Assembly (NCBI GenBank): GCA_039621445.1
Contig: CP154956.1
Coordinates: 11,531,443 to 11,595,442, forward strand
Reading direction: 5' to 3'
Length of the DNA stretch: 64,000 nucleotides
Source: Euglena gracilis
Taxonomy: Eukaryota; Euglenida; Euglenophyceae; Euglenales
The notes below the pieces were generated by a model. It did no database searches, was not told the origin of the DNA, and saw nothing but the letters and a program-made list of their open reading frames with translations. The position numbers and the translations under genes are program-made. Below are positions 1 to 11,000 of the stretch, piece after piece (positions within the stretch are counted from its first letter, which is position 1; each line of letters begins with the position of its first letter).

Positions 1-758
1 TCTTGCCTCGGACCCCCGCGTCGGCAAGTTTTGTTTGTTTTGCACCTGCCCAAAGGTCAGCTTGACAATAACACGTTTTTGGCTTTTGGGGGTGCAAAAA
101 TGGGCTGAAAATGGGTCGGAAAAGGCCGGCCAGGTCAGAGTTAGGGTCAAAGTTCGATTTTTTGTGTCCTTTTTTGTGTTCACCAAAACCTTTTTGTGTC
201 CCCCTGTGTTCACCAATTTTTTTTGTGTTAACTTGTGTTCACCAAAAAAAAAAACAGTTTCACCAGTCTTTGTGAATACACTGTGTGTGTCTGGACCCCC
301 CCCTCCCTGCCGCTGAAATGAAGGTAAGGCCAACCCAACAAAGCTGGGCTGGACTGAAGAATTTTTTCGTTGCAAAGGACCAAAAATTTTGGAAGAAAGA
401 CGTCAAAAAATGGCCGAAAATGGCATTTCTGAACGGTTGCGGTTGAAATTTGGCTGAAAAAGGTTCCATAACGTAGCTGGGTTTGGATTTTTTTGCCTGA
501 TTTTTTGCCCGTTTTTGCGGCACCAGCCAGGCCCAGCTGCCAGCTGGCTGAGCCCCCCCCCCCCCAAGGGGTGGGGGACTAGCCACAAATGAAGGAGGTG
601 GTGAGCAGTTTTTTTCAGGACCAACAGGTCGACAACTGCAGGTCAGCACGACTGTAGGGGCGGGTCGAATTCGGGCTTTTTTTTTTTGCTCTTTGTGGGG
701 GGAGGGATAGGGGTGGGTCGAATTCAGGTATTTTTTTTGCTCTTCACACCGAAAATAC
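1..758. repeat. decayed dispersed-repeat DNA, no gene seen
   Basis: No supportable exon. The stretch at about 70-160 (a 'ttttgg...gtgcaaaaatgggc' block followed by a 'ggtcaaa..cgatttttt' block) recurs at about 9165-9290 and 16870-16960, so it belongs to a dispersed repeat family. A C-run/G-run palindrome lies at 549-570. ORFs here are low-complexity. Confidence 0.5.
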
Positions 759-835
759 ATCCATCCATCCATCCATCCATCCATCCATCCATCCATCCAT
801 CCATCCATCCATCCATCCATCCATCCATCCATCCA
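759..835. repeat. (ATCC)n microsatellite
   Basis: About 19 near-perfect ATCC units. It produces artefactual Ser-Ile-His-Pro or Trp-Met-Asp-Gly repeat ORFs on both strands, which are not genes. Confidence 0.95.
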
Positions 836-1183
836 CCTTTTCCAGCCAACCCACGGCGCCCGGGAAATTGCCAAGTGAAGTTAAAAATAAACCCATTATA
901 ATACTCTCTTTTGATGATATTGTGAGGATGACTTTGACTCGTGTTTTTCGTTTGCATTCACATACAAATTGGAACCTCAACAAACACGATTTGTTGCTAG
1001 AAAGACAGGGGGGACTTTTTTTGACGTGTACATGACCGGAGGCCTGCTGTTCAAGACCCTGGGGACACCCAGACCTGATGGATATGGGCTTATCACCCAC
1101 AGTGGCCTTTGCTTAGAAATTTATATCTTAACCCAGTCCGTCCATCAACCCACCACAGGTGGGAACACGGCAAGGCCTCAAGT

Positions 1184-1186
<3 letters not shown>

Positions 1187-1240
<54 letters not shown>
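1187..1240. repeat. (AG)n microsatellite
   Basis: Uninterrupted AG dinucleotides ending in gaaatcacct. The junction is repeated at 1755-1774 (see the insertion at 1251-1754). Confidence 0.95.
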
Positions 1241-1245
<5 letters not shown>

Positions 1246-1250
1246 CACCT

Positions 1251-1754
1251 TCGTCGTGGTCGTGGACTAGAGTAGCCGAGCCCTTCACGGGGGGAGGCGA
1301 AGGAGGCCGCACAACCACAATGCCGACAGTGGAGTTCCCACGGTGGGTAGGCGCGGTGGGTCCCCCATGGCCCGTCCCCTACGCCCCAAGCCGCTCGGAT
1401 GCCGCGCTGCCCTGCGTGAAGGGGTGGGACGCTGAAACCCACTTCTTAACAAAAACAGCACCCCCTCCCGGACAATGCGATGCATGCCGGCTGAGGATAA
1501 GACCTCCGCTGACTGGGTGCTGTCCCGGGCGTCGAGGCTGGGACGCTGACCCAACAACAGCGCACCTGAGAAGAGCAAGGGGAAGAGAAGGCTCAAGACG
1601 GGGCCCAAGCAAGACGACCCAAGAAGGGAGTCTGGGGAAAAGGCCGGTGAGGGTCCCCACTGAGGAGCCCCAACCCCACCGTGCCGGGGCGAAACTCCCT
1701 ATCGACAACGTCTTCATCGCGGAGTACGATGAAAGCAAAGAATACCGATTTCGA
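1251..1754 (+). mobile_element. retroposon-like insertion (about 504 bp) with 20-bp target duplication
   Basis: The block is bracketed by a perfect 20-bp direct repeat, AGAGAGAGAGGAAATCACCT, at 1231-1250 and 1755-1774. That is the size expected of a target-primed (LINE/SINE-type) duplication. The interior is GC-rich and carries no homopolymer runs, unlike its surroundings. An ORF (969-1793) crosses it, but its left part translates the AG repeat and I recognise no domain. Part of the 5' end (gtcgtggactagagt) has a relative near 8620. A pol II-derived retrocopy or truncated LINE is possible. The repeat could partly reflect AG slippage, but the non-AG ten bases argue against that. Confidence 0.5.
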
Positions 1755-1774
1755 AGAGAGAGAGGAAATCACCT

Positions 1775-2871
1775 GTCACAAGCGGTTGCTTAAGCTGCGG
1801 GGACGCTCCACCAGCCTTGGAAGGTAACCCCATCAGTATCACGAATGCCAACTGATCTGTTTTTGCCTTCCCTTGCCTTTGCTCTGACGCCCATGACAGG
1901 CGGGCAAGGCGAGGAGACGGCTCCACTAACCTGGCTGCCCCCCCCCCCCCAGACACGTGGGTTGGTCCCCGAAGCAAACGCCCCACACCAGCCTGGCCGC
2001 CCTGCTGCAGCGCCCACAGGGGCACGCCGGCGACAACGTGCGCCCGTCCTCCGCGGCCAGGGTATTAAACGAGCTTTGGTTTTGCGGGAGGGTTCGGAAC
2101 CCCCCCCCCAGGGATGGATGGGAAGCCCTTCGGTATTGAGTAGTACCCGACCACCCCCCCCCTGGGGGTAAGGTGGTAGGGGGGACCACCGGGTGGACCA
2201 CCCCCCCCCCCCCTAGATGTTGGGAGGGGGGGTTCGGACCCCCCACCCCCTCCTTGACAGGTGCCAAAAATAGCAGAAAATTTTCTTCCGGCGCGCAGCG
2301 CCGGAAAATGAGCAAAAAACACCCCTTTTGCTGACTTTTGGCCATATTGCCCATTTTTTGATGTGTTGGTGTTTTCCCCCAAAAACATGTTCAAAAAAAT
2401 TCAAAAAATGAGCATTTTTGGATCGATTTTCAAAGAAAATTCAGGGTCTTTTGACCGATTCCGACGCGATTTCCGGCCCTTTCCGGCCCGTCCATGAAAT
2501 CGAAAAATTTCGGCCCCCCCCTCAGTTTCGAGGTAGGAGGGGGGGGTCCGACCCCCCCGTGTTGGGAGGGGGGGTCCCACCCCCCCCCCCCTCAAGGCTT
2601 CCCATCCAACCCTGCCCCCCCCCAAGGACTCCCCCTAGGATTCCCCCCCCGGAGCCAAAACTGTCTTCAGCGCTTTGCTCAGATGAGATTTGGTGTATAT
2701 TTTGGCCGATTTTTTTTTAAAAAATGTGTGTGATTTTTTTTAAAGAAAATGTTTGTGACACCCCGTCCCTGTTCACTCAATACCCTGCCCGTGGCGGTCC
2801 CCAACCTCTGGTCCCGAGAGGACCCTCAGCCTGGAGCAGGCAGCGTCGTCTCAAAAGATGGTCTGTTCATG
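1775..2871. other. intergenic, C/G-run rich, nothing coding seen
   Basis: Many runs of 8-14 C or G, often paired as C-run...G-run palindromes. A GGCGC-GCGCC palindrome lies at about 2290-2304. The open frames seen are proline/glycine low complexity. Confidence 0.5.
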
Positions 2872-3100
2872 CAAGGGCGGTCCTTGAGGATGGAACGCAG
2901 ACGAGGACCTTACTTAGGCTACAGGGCTGGCCAACAGGGTCAAGAATTGAAAACAAAAAACCGAAAACGCATTTTTTTTGACGTTTTGGGTGGATGAGCG
3001 AAATCCGACTGTTTTTTTGCCTAACTATGTCATTGTCTCAGCCATTTTCTTGTGGTTTGTTTGCTGGGACGGGATTTTATTTTGCTTCAGAACCATCCTG
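2872..3100. mobile_element. degenerate copy of hAT-like MITE family A
   Basis: The left end CAAGGGCGGTCC resembles the family terminus CAGGGCGGTCC. The interior carries the family landmarks in order: a 'gaaaaccgaaaacgcatttttt' type block, 'tgacgttttgggtggatg', and 'ttgctgggacggga'. The right end (cagaaccatcctg) is decayed and no clear 8-bp duplication remains. Compare the intact copies at 32823-33120 and 44217-44522. Confidence 0.55.
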
Positions 3101-3238
3101 GTTCTTGTTTGCAGCACTTCGCCCTTGGTCCGAGGGCTGGGCGATGACGTCACAGCCTGGCACCAATCCATAGCGTGCTCTGAGCGTTGTCTGCAGCCCC
3201 TCGGTGTGCCATTGCTTGCTGTCAGTGCATCGTCACAG

Positions 3239-3286
3239 CTCGGGCCCTCAACCAGGATATGTACCGGAATGTCAACAGTGGGAATG
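3239..3286 (+). CDS. possible isolated exon, unidentified
   Basis: A 48-base stretch lies between a cacag acceptor and a perfect consensus donor (G|GTAAGT). All three frames are open; one reads RALNQDMYRNVNSGN, which looks protein-like. It lies about 0.6 kb upstream of the J-domain remnant on the same strand and could be an earlier exon of that gene. There is no domain, so this is a splice-signal call only. Confidence 0.25.
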
Positions 3287-3849
3287 GTAAGTCCCGACAA
3301 GTTGGTTCCGACAGCTCAAAGGCTGGAGAATTTGGTCGATGGGGCAAAGCTGCTGGCTGACCCCCCCCCCTGTGGGTTCCCACAGCTGGAACTGAGCCCC
3401 ACCAAACGGGTCGAACTGCAGCCAAAATCGAAACTGCAACACGCCCCCTAAAACTGCCAATTATGCAAAAAATGTATTTTTGGCCCTCTTCGACCTCCTT
3501 GTCCCATTCTGCACTCCGTTGCCATCCACCTGTCCTTAGGACAGGAAATAGAAGTTGTCGATGGGGCAAGAGCGGGAGGTCTGTGCTGGATAAAGGCTGC
3601 TGGCTGGCTGATCCTCCCTCAGGAGTGTGATCCGTTCGGCTTGAACAGCCCTCTGGTAGGCATTGCATGAGAAACAGATTTTTCTTAAGTTTCGTGACCC
3701 AGGTGGGTGGGTCCCGGCTGAGCCCCTCCCCCGGGGGGGGGGGGGGGCTCAGCCCGAATCAGGAGGTACCCAGGGGCAGGCTCAATGGTCACAGATTCCC
3801 AGCGCTTGGGGGTCCTCACCAGCCAGTTCCTTAGAGCACAAAGGCTGTG

Positions 3850-4466
3850 CTCTGCATTGCAAATGTTCAAATTTTCAGTGCAGGGCATTGCCCTGGCAGC
3901 CACCCGTCGGGGTTATTTCAGACATGAACTGGACCGCATGTGGGGCAAATTCCTTGCTGATTGGTGGAAAGCGGAAGAAATTCGGCGGGGAGAGCTGCGT
4001 TCGTGGTTCCGCAAAATGACTCGTGTGGTCAGGCTGCAAGTGCAGAAGGAGGACACGGAGCACTCCATGGCAAGCCTTGGGGGTCCAGGAAAACACACCC
4101 AGCCAGGATTGCACGGCAGTCTACAAGAGGATCAGCCTTGTGATCCACCTGGATAAATGTTCCCACCCAAAAAGCAAAGAGGCTTTTCAGAAGCTGGGTG
4201 ATGCGAAGGATTGGGTGGATGACAGAGGAGCGTGGTACGCAAATTACCAGCACAGGGAGGCGTCCGACCGACTGGCAAGGTGCTGGGCACTCTGGGTTGC
4301 CGGAGGCGGTCAGCTAAACATCTTGCAAGTAGAAGAAGACCTGCAACGCCATTGTGGTTTGGGAGAGGAGGGCGTGTTGCGCATACAGCTGGAGGAGGAG
4401 GCCGAGTGGCAGCATGTCGGTTTGGCATGGGCAGAAACCGAGGTACTGCTGGAGAGCAAGCCCAGG
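3850..4466 (+). pseudogene. J-domain (DnaJ/Hsp40-like) protein remnant, frameshifted
   Basis: From about 4080 one frame reads ALGV, then KRISLVIH-LDKCSHPK and EAFQKLGDA. This is the helix I-II-loop-III pattern of a J domain, which stimulates Hsp70 ATPase. Two defects are visible. The diagnostic HPD tripeptide is HLD (4146-4154, consistent with a single C-to-T change in a Pro codon). The upstream coding-like segment (GYFRHELDRMWGKFLADWW..., 3908-4070) is in a different frame, so a one-base indel lies near 4070. The reading frame continues through an acidic stretch to a stop at 4467-4469. A small intron between the two frames would be an alternative to a frameshift. It runs directly into the CCCH/GEAKNPGP ORF on the same strand. 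Confidence 0.55.
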
Positions 4467-5665
4467 TGAAGCACACGCACCAGGACCCAACCTCAATGGT
4501 ACCAGAGCGAACAAACAGAGCACAGAGGCACCAGGCGAGGGCGTCAGGAAAAGAGAGGTTCTCTCTTCTGATGGGGACACAGAAATGGCAGCAGAAGAGG
4601 AGAGCCACGACTGGAAGGAAGCGGAGCGGATAGGCGAGGCCAAAAACCCTGGTCCTCCAGTCACAGCCAAAGGGGGTCCCTGGGGACAAAAAAGGCGAGA
4701 GCCAGGGCATGCACCAAGAGCCCAACAAGCTCCTGGAGGCAGCCAGCCCCACCAGAAATGGCACCAACCCGTTCAGCAAAGCAAAGCAAACAGTGCCAAA
4801 GGCTGGACCACGGTCCAAGGCACCGGAAAATCAACTTCTACACACACTCCCAACCACCCGCCTCGCACGCGGTCGCGTCGTGACAGCGCAAGCTTGATTT
4901 TGCCACCGCAGTTTGGAGGTAACCACACCAAAGGTGGACACACTCACACCAACACCAACACCCCCAGCAATGGCAAGGTGTGCTGGTTTGGACAGCGGTG
5001 TCTATACCCATACTGTCCGTACCAGCACCCAGCCAACTGGTGGGGGTAAACCCAAGAAGTGCAGCCCACAGAGGGGGGTCCCCATGGGGAGGGCGGGGCA
5101 GACCGACGGGGGAACAGCGCATGTGCAAGTATGGGATGGGATGCTGGTGGAGGACCACCTCCTGCCTGTATGCCCATCCCATTGAGAACAGCAACGGGAG
5201 ACAGCAACACAACAACTGGGAACCACACCAAGAGCAAAGAGCCCAGGGTGGGTCCAAAGGGTCGGGGAAGCAGCAGCAACAGCAGCAGCCCAGCAAGCAG
5301 CAGCGGAAAGCATTTCCTTCCCAGGGGGACCCGGCGGGCTGTGGTGGTAAAAAGGGCCCACTGCAGGTGACACCGGTACCCGCCGGCGCGCAGTGGAGGA
5401 GTAGGCCCCTTACCACCCCGAGCACCTCTTGGGAACGAAATCGAGCAGCAACAGAAGCAGCAGCAGCAGCAGCCAGAAAGGGGAGCCGAAAACCCAAGGG
5501 GGAGGGGAAGGGCAAGGAAAACACAAACGGAAGTTTGAAGTCCCAGTGAATATGGGGTCGGACAATTATTGGGAGTTGCTCCGAAGAAAGGGCCAGAAGC
5601 GGAATGCAGCGCCAGGCCTTAAACCAGACAGAAGCCAAAGTGCATCTAAGGGGGGGTTGAGCTGA
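4354..5665 (+). pseudogene. retroelement-type ORF remnant with GEAKNPGP motif and two CCCH zinc fingers
   Basis: An ORF (4354-5049) contains IGEAKNPGPP at 4630-4659, a motif I associate with retroelement-like ORFs of dinoflagellates, then a basic, Gln/Pro/Ser-rich region. A CCCH finger (C-x5-C-x4-C-x3-H) lies at 4981-5028. A stop at 5047 is bypassed in the next frame, where a second CCCH finger (C-x5-C-x6-C-x3-H) lies at 5124-5177, followed by poly-Gln/Ser and Lys-rich tracts. A third frame (5429-5665) ends the unit. Two frameshifts and no endonuclease or reverse transcriptase downstream suggest a dead, truncated copy. CCCH fingers bind RNA, consistent with an ORF1-like nucleic-acid-binding role. 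Family assignment is inference from motif memory. Confidence 0.5.
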
Positions 5666-6107
5666 GTGGGTATCCTGCCGGAGGCGGGATTTTGTTCATT
5701 CTCTTTTATTTTTTGGACTCTTTGGCTTTTTGGACCCGAGCCCCCCCCCCAAAGATGGGTGGGTGGGTCCAGACCCCCTCCCCCGGGTCCTTAAAAAACC
5801 TCTGACGAGAAATGACTTTTACAAAAAAATATAATTGCCCAAAATATTGTGTTATACCTGCCTGATTGCAAAAAAAAAGTCCTTTGTGGCCCGTTTTCCA
5901 ACCAGGTTTTGTGTAGTGCTGAGCTCTTTACGTTTCTGATGGTTCCATGCTGCAGCAGATGTTTGAGGATTGTGGAAGTCAGGGCGGCCCGGCCCGGCCC
6001 GGCGGCCCAGCCCAGCCCTGCTGGCGCCCCGGTGGCCCGGCCAGCCGGCCGGCGACGCAGTCTGGCCTGGCACGGCCTGGCTGGCTGGCTGGCCGGAATA
6101 ACCACCA
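5666..6107. other. intergenic; CG-rich GGCCC simple repeat
   Basis: Includes a hAT-like right terminus (cttaaaaaacctctg, about 5791-5805) whose partner I could not find, and an imperfect ggcccggc/ctggctgg simple repeat at 5984-6093. No exon recognised. Confidence 0.5.
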
Positions 6108-6115
6108 GATCTCAT

Positions 6116-6171
6116 CAGGGTGGTCCTTAAAAGACAGGAAAGTTTTTTTTTAATTTGCTTGGACCGCCCTA
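6116..6171. mobile_element. 56-bp minimal hAT-like MITE (family A) with perfect 8-bp TSD
   Basis: The ends CAGGGTGGTCC and GGACCGCCCTA are inverted copies of the family A terminus. The element is flanked by the perfect 8-bp duplication GATCTCAT (6108-6115 and 6172-6179); the match extends to 10 bases if the outermost element bases are counted. It consists only of the two termini and a short T-run, so it is an extreme internal-deletion derivative. Confidence 0.8.
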
Positions 6172-6381
6172 GATCTCATCATAGACACTCCAGTGTTGAT
6201 TGGGGGGTTTTCAGTTTTGTTTGTGTTAAATGATATTTGTTTTGGTTTGGAGTATGGACCTGAGGAATTGACAGTGCATGTTGGGAAAATGGTCAAAAAT
6301 AATAAAAGAAATAATGAAAATTATATAAACCTATAAAAAAAACTGAATTCATTTTTCAAAAATCAATGATGAAAAGACAAT

Positions 6382-6415
6382 TTGTGTGTGTGTGTGTGTA
6401 CATTTTGTCTGATTT

Positions 6416-6451
<36 letters not shown>
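6382..6451. repeat. (GT)n and (TC)n microsatellites
   Basis: GT repeat at about 6382-6399 and TC repeat at 6420-6451. The TC tract runs into cgtgcag and could serve as the polypyrimidine tract of the exon candidate at 6458. Confidence 0.9.
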
Positions 6452-6454
<3 letters not shown>

Positions 6455-6457
6455 CAG

Positions 6458-6621
6458 ATTTGGAAGCTGCTTATGCCGACAAGGACACAGTGGGACGGTT
6501 TGGACAATGCCCAGAGACAGATTGGTGCGCTGCACCCTCATTGCTGTCTCCTGGCTTTGCCCCTGACAACCATAGAAGTATCCCCGAGGCAATCAGCCGA
6601 CTGGGTGCTCGCTCTTCCTGA
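6458..6621 (+). CDS. possible exon after a (TC)n polypyrimidine tract, unidentified
   Basis: Starts after gtgcag preceded by 32 bases of TC, an ideal acceptor context. The composition is markedly less AT-rich than its surroundings and all frames are open for at least 150 bases. One frame begins DLEAAYADKDTVGRFG and stops at 6619. No family recognised. It could be a terminal exon of an upstream + strand gene. Confidence 0.3.
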
Positions 6622-7189
6622 CCCACGGCTGTATCATATCGATGCACTCTTCATCTTTGTTATTATTAGTCATTTCTCAGAAGTTGGTTCTGCAGTTACC
6701 GTGTAACTGGTGTTATAGTTTGGCTTCCAAAAATTGACGGCCCATGGTTTTCTGTTCTTTTTTGTTTTGAAAACCCCGATCACAAAAAGGAATTTTTTTC
6801 CTGCCTGTCGGTGATGTTTTTTCTGTTGTTTGTTTGTTTGTTTCTGTTGTTTCCCCATCATCCCAACCACTGCTGATTTGTGCAATTGTAGTTTTGGGTT
6901 TTTCTCCCGCCCCTGTCTCTGAAGCTTCTGCCAGCAGAGGAATATTATCAATAAATTTTTGTGTTTTTGGTCGGCCCAGCGAAGTGGTCTGTTGTTTTGG
7001 GACTGATGGTTGTGGACCTGATTTTGATTTACATTTCTCAATTTTAACTCATTTTTTATCAATCCTTTCCCTCTTTTGATTTGGAGGGCAAGCATGACCC
7101 CCCCCCAGCCATGACCCCACAGCCATGAAAGTATTGATTGAAGTTGCATGCATAGAGGAAGATTCCTAAATATGAATTCTTTGACGGTC
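6622..7189. other. AT-rich intergenic DNA, no feature recognised
   Basis: T-rich + strand with short (TTTG)n at 6826-6842. No open frame with coding character and no repeat ends identified. Confidence 0.4.
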
Positions 7190-7393
7190 GATTAAAACAA
7201 CAAATTCAAAGAATGCAAAGATTTTGAAAACCCTGTTGTTTGACGTGTTGGGTGGATGGTCGACTGCAGAAATAACAATCCCCATGTCCATGTCGACCTG
7301 GTTTTGTCAATTTCGTTGGCCATTTTCTTTGTGGATTTTTCATTGAATGTCCTGCGACGCAAAAATTTTATGATGTTCAGGACTGGCCTGGTG
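7190..7393. mobile_element. degenerate copy of hAT-like MITE family A
   Basis: Carries the family landmarks (tgacgtgttgggtggatgg, cattgaatgtcctgcgacg) and a decayed right end (caggactggcctg, near 7393). An ORF at 7256-7777 begins inside it and is therefore not a gene. Confidence 0.5.
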
Positions 7394-7847
7394 AGCATGC
7401 TGATAGTGCGCTTGATTTGGTGTGCCATTTTTTTCATTGGCCGTTTTGATTTTTTTTATTTGGCTCATGTTTGTATGTTTTCTCGGTCAGAAAAAGTGCG
7501 AAATATGCACAGCTTTGCAGAACAAATACTGTTACACAATGGGGAAAATGTGGTGAATAAATTTCTGAGTCCTCTTTCTCAGTCTACCTCTGCAATCTGG
7601 GGAGGTCCTGAAGGAAATTACATTTTGCTTGCTTCTTGCATTTGGCTTTGCCTTTTTGCATTGCAAATTTTGAGATACCCTGCTGAAACCACACCCAAAA
7701 AACAAATCACCACAAATGTGCTTCATCATCAGTTTCTCGACTTTCCCAATGTGTTTAGCACTGATCGTGTTCGGTGAATGGATACTGTCGCAGCAAAATT
7801 CTGTACCTAAAATCTGAATGGGTTGGTGGCCTCGCGTCCTCGCGATG

Positions 7848-8001
7848 ACTCAGGCCCCCGCCATGGGGCCCCGGCAGTGCGCGTCGGCCGGGGATGGCAG
7901 GGCCATGCCTTTGGGGGCTACCCCGGCCCATTGCCCTCCCCCAATCAACAGCTCCACCGTAGGATTTGAACCAACTGCTAATGAAACAGCCCAAAATGAC
8001 G
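7848..8001 (+). CDS. SWEET exon, N-terminal
   Basis: Open frame ending ...NETAQND with phase 1 at a GT donor (8002-8003). It joins in frame to the TM1 exon (8192) to read NDDGDPLMNPEF. ATG 7848 and the in-frame ATG 7818 are both possible starts. The N-terminal 50 residues are not conserved in the family, so the start is uncertain. Confidence 0.5.
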
Positions 8002-11000
8002 GTTAGTTCAAATTTTAATTAGCTGTCTTAATATTAAACACAACGGGTTATTATTTTTGGGGGTTTGGACATTTCAAGTTCGTAAGAAAAACACAAACAG
8101 AGATGTATTTCATTGAAGATAGCAATTTTTGGGGGAATCTGATGAGGTTTCCATGCCATAAGATACATGCCATCATTCTCTTTTTCCCCAGATGGCGATC
8201 CTCTGATGAACCCGGAATTCATTTCAGCGGTTGTGTTCCCCAGCATCGGGGTGGTGCTATCCTGCGCGCTCTATGCCTCCTCTTTTCCCACCGTCCAATG
8301 GGCCAGATCATGCAATCGCTTCGTCAATGGCCAACCACTGAAATCGGGAGACTGACTAGTTTTTGATTTGGTGGAAGGCATGGCAAATTTAGGAGGGAGT
8401 CAAGGAAATCCCCCCCGGGCTCTTGGCTTCCCTCCTCCTTCTATACAAACTTGGCCCACCTAAATTTGGCCTTCAGCCTTGTGCACATGGCCGCCAAATT
8501 CTTAACAACGAACTTGGCCCTCCTCAGGTTCTTTACCTTCGATGATGGCCCGGGCCAAGCACCTGGGGGTCCCAATTGAGTGGACCTGTCCACTGAGTTG
8601 GGAACCACACCTGCTGGGGTCGTAGACTAGAGTGTCATCACGGTGAAGGAGACCCCCGTCAAAGAGCCATCTGGGCATGGAACCAACGTCGGTCCAGGTT
8701 GAAAAATTAAAATGAAAGTCAAGTTTTTTCAGTTATGAGTGGATAGACAATGCGATGCCAGAAATCAATTTTTCCCCGGAGTTGGCCTGTTTTTTTTAAG
8801 CCAAGTTTTTGCGACTTCTTTCTTGCTCAAAATCGAAAAATTTTCGAAGACCAATTTTTTTACTTTTTTGAGGGTTTTTAGGGTTTTTTTTTAGGTTTTT
8901 TAGGGCGCCTGAAAAAATAATGCCTGTCCCGGCGCCGAAGGCATCAGAGCCCGAAAATGGGCATTTTCAAAGGAAATTTTGCTGGGTTGGCAGGCACGGG
9001 CTTCCAAAACTGACCTCCTCCTGGGGGGGGGGGGGCTGTGCCTGCTATGGGCAGGCACCCCATAGCACAAGGCACCCCCCCGCCCGATTAATAAAAAAGA
9101 GGCCTGGTCTCCCATCGATGAGTTTTAATTTTTTTCCAGCCGCCCTTTGCTCGGCTGCAGTAAAGGATTTTTGGCTCTTGGAGGTGCAAAAATGGGCCAA
9201 AAATGGTATATTTGGCTGGCCAGGGCAAATGGATTTGGGCTGGCCAGGGCAAATTTGGGGTCAAAAAATCGATTTTTTGCACATTCGGCAGTTTTTTTGG
9301 GGCATCTTTGGGGCTTTGATTTTTTGGCACCCGGTTCGACCCCAGGTCAAGCCCAGTTCCAGCCGGGGGACCCCCATATGGGGGAGGGGGGGGTCAGCCA
9401 GCAGCTGTTGGGGGTGGGAAGTGACCAGATATTCATTTTTAAGACGAAAATTTTCATTTCTTTCTCCATCTATGGAACGTGGCTCAAAATCAAACAGGCG
9501 AAAACGCCATTTTTTCGAGTTTGGATGGACGCATAATGTTCCAGGAATGCCAGAGATAATTTTTTCCCTGCAGTTGGTTTGTTTTTGAAGAGGTTTTGCT
9601 AGGTCGGAGAAAACTTTTGCCAGAATGTTTTTAAAACATTGAAACATTAGTTTTTTTGAGGTGAAGGCATAAATTTTTCTGAGGGTTTTTAGGGTTTTCA
9701 AAGCGCTTTAAAAAAAACTTGGAAGTGACTGACTGGTTTTTTTCCCGGATTTTGAAAACATTTTTTCATTTATCACGCAAGAAATTGCATGGGCCAGACG
9801 ACACCACACCCCAGATGCCCTTGACCACACCACTTTGACAATGCAGCTGCTGAATTGTGTATCGTGGATGGTGTATGCCATATTGGCTAAGGATTTGTTC
9901 GTCTGGTGGTCCAATATGCCTGGATTGATGCTAGCAAGGGGAAGGTTTACAAGCCACAGTTTCTATTAAAATCTTGGATTGGTTGCCTTGGTAACAGACC
10001 CAGATTTTCATTCAGTTTCATGAATTGATCTCGTCAGAGAGGGGTCTGCCCGCCCTTTTGGGGGTCCAGCCTGAAAACCCCCAAATGGAACTCAAAATGG
10101 GGTTTCACAATCCCAAAACCCGTGTCTCTGGGACAGGCTTCTGCTCAAGGGTTCGCCGTACCCCCCCAGGGGGGTTCGACTGCAGCTAGTCCAAATTTGG
10201 CTTGCAGAAATCCTAATGGACCCCTCAATGGGGGGGGTTCAAGCAGGGCCAGCTGGTGGAAATTTTTCGAGAGGCATTTCGCAAAATTTGCTTTTATTAT
10301 TGTTTTCTGCTTTTTATGCATTGCTTGCTTTTTCCTCTGTGCTCCGTGGTTCGCTGAGAACGGAATTGATTCCAGAATTTCCAAAGTTTTTCCAAGGCCT
10401 TTTTCACATAATTTGTTTTTTTCATTATTTTGCCAACGATATATTTGATTTTGGTAGGCCTCGAAAAAACTATGGTTTTAATGACGGGGAAAAAATGATG
10501 GGGAAAATTGGGGGGTTTCCGATCATTTTATATCCCATCATTTTGTCCGGACTGTATGGGTGTCATTAGCAGGCACCCATGGTCACTTCCCATTTTGGCG
10601 CCATAGTAGGCCCTGGTTGGCCCTGGTCGGCCCTGGTTGGCCAATAATTTGCCGTCAGTGGGGGGTATGCCATAAAAAATGAGCATGCATCACAATTATA
10701 CCATGCACTTTTCCCGATCCACTTTCACGAACCTTTGCCTAGTTTGATTTTTGTTGCTTTTGGGCAGCGCTTATGGCCGCTTTTTGGTGCCTTTGGTTAT
10801 TTTTAGGTGCTCTCCATGGTTTTTTGGCCACTTTTCCCACTTTTGCCACTTATACCGTTTTTGGACACTTTTTGCCAGTTTTTTCGTTACTTTTTGACTG
10901 CTTTTTGCCTTAATATATTTTGCCCAGAAGTGAAACTTTTATTTGCATTTTTTTTTGGTGTCGTATTTATTGAATCAAAAGCCCTGGCTGAACGAGTTCC

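Noticed and set aside
7256-7777. 173-residue open frame with hydrophobic start
   Set aside because: It begins inside a degenerate family A MITE (shared with five other loci), so it is transposon DNA rather than a membrane protein gene.
7955-7990. Second T-arm-like string on the - strand (ggttcaaatcctac)
   Set aside because: No 5' acceptor partner; the stretch is explained by the SWEET N-terminal exon on the + strand.
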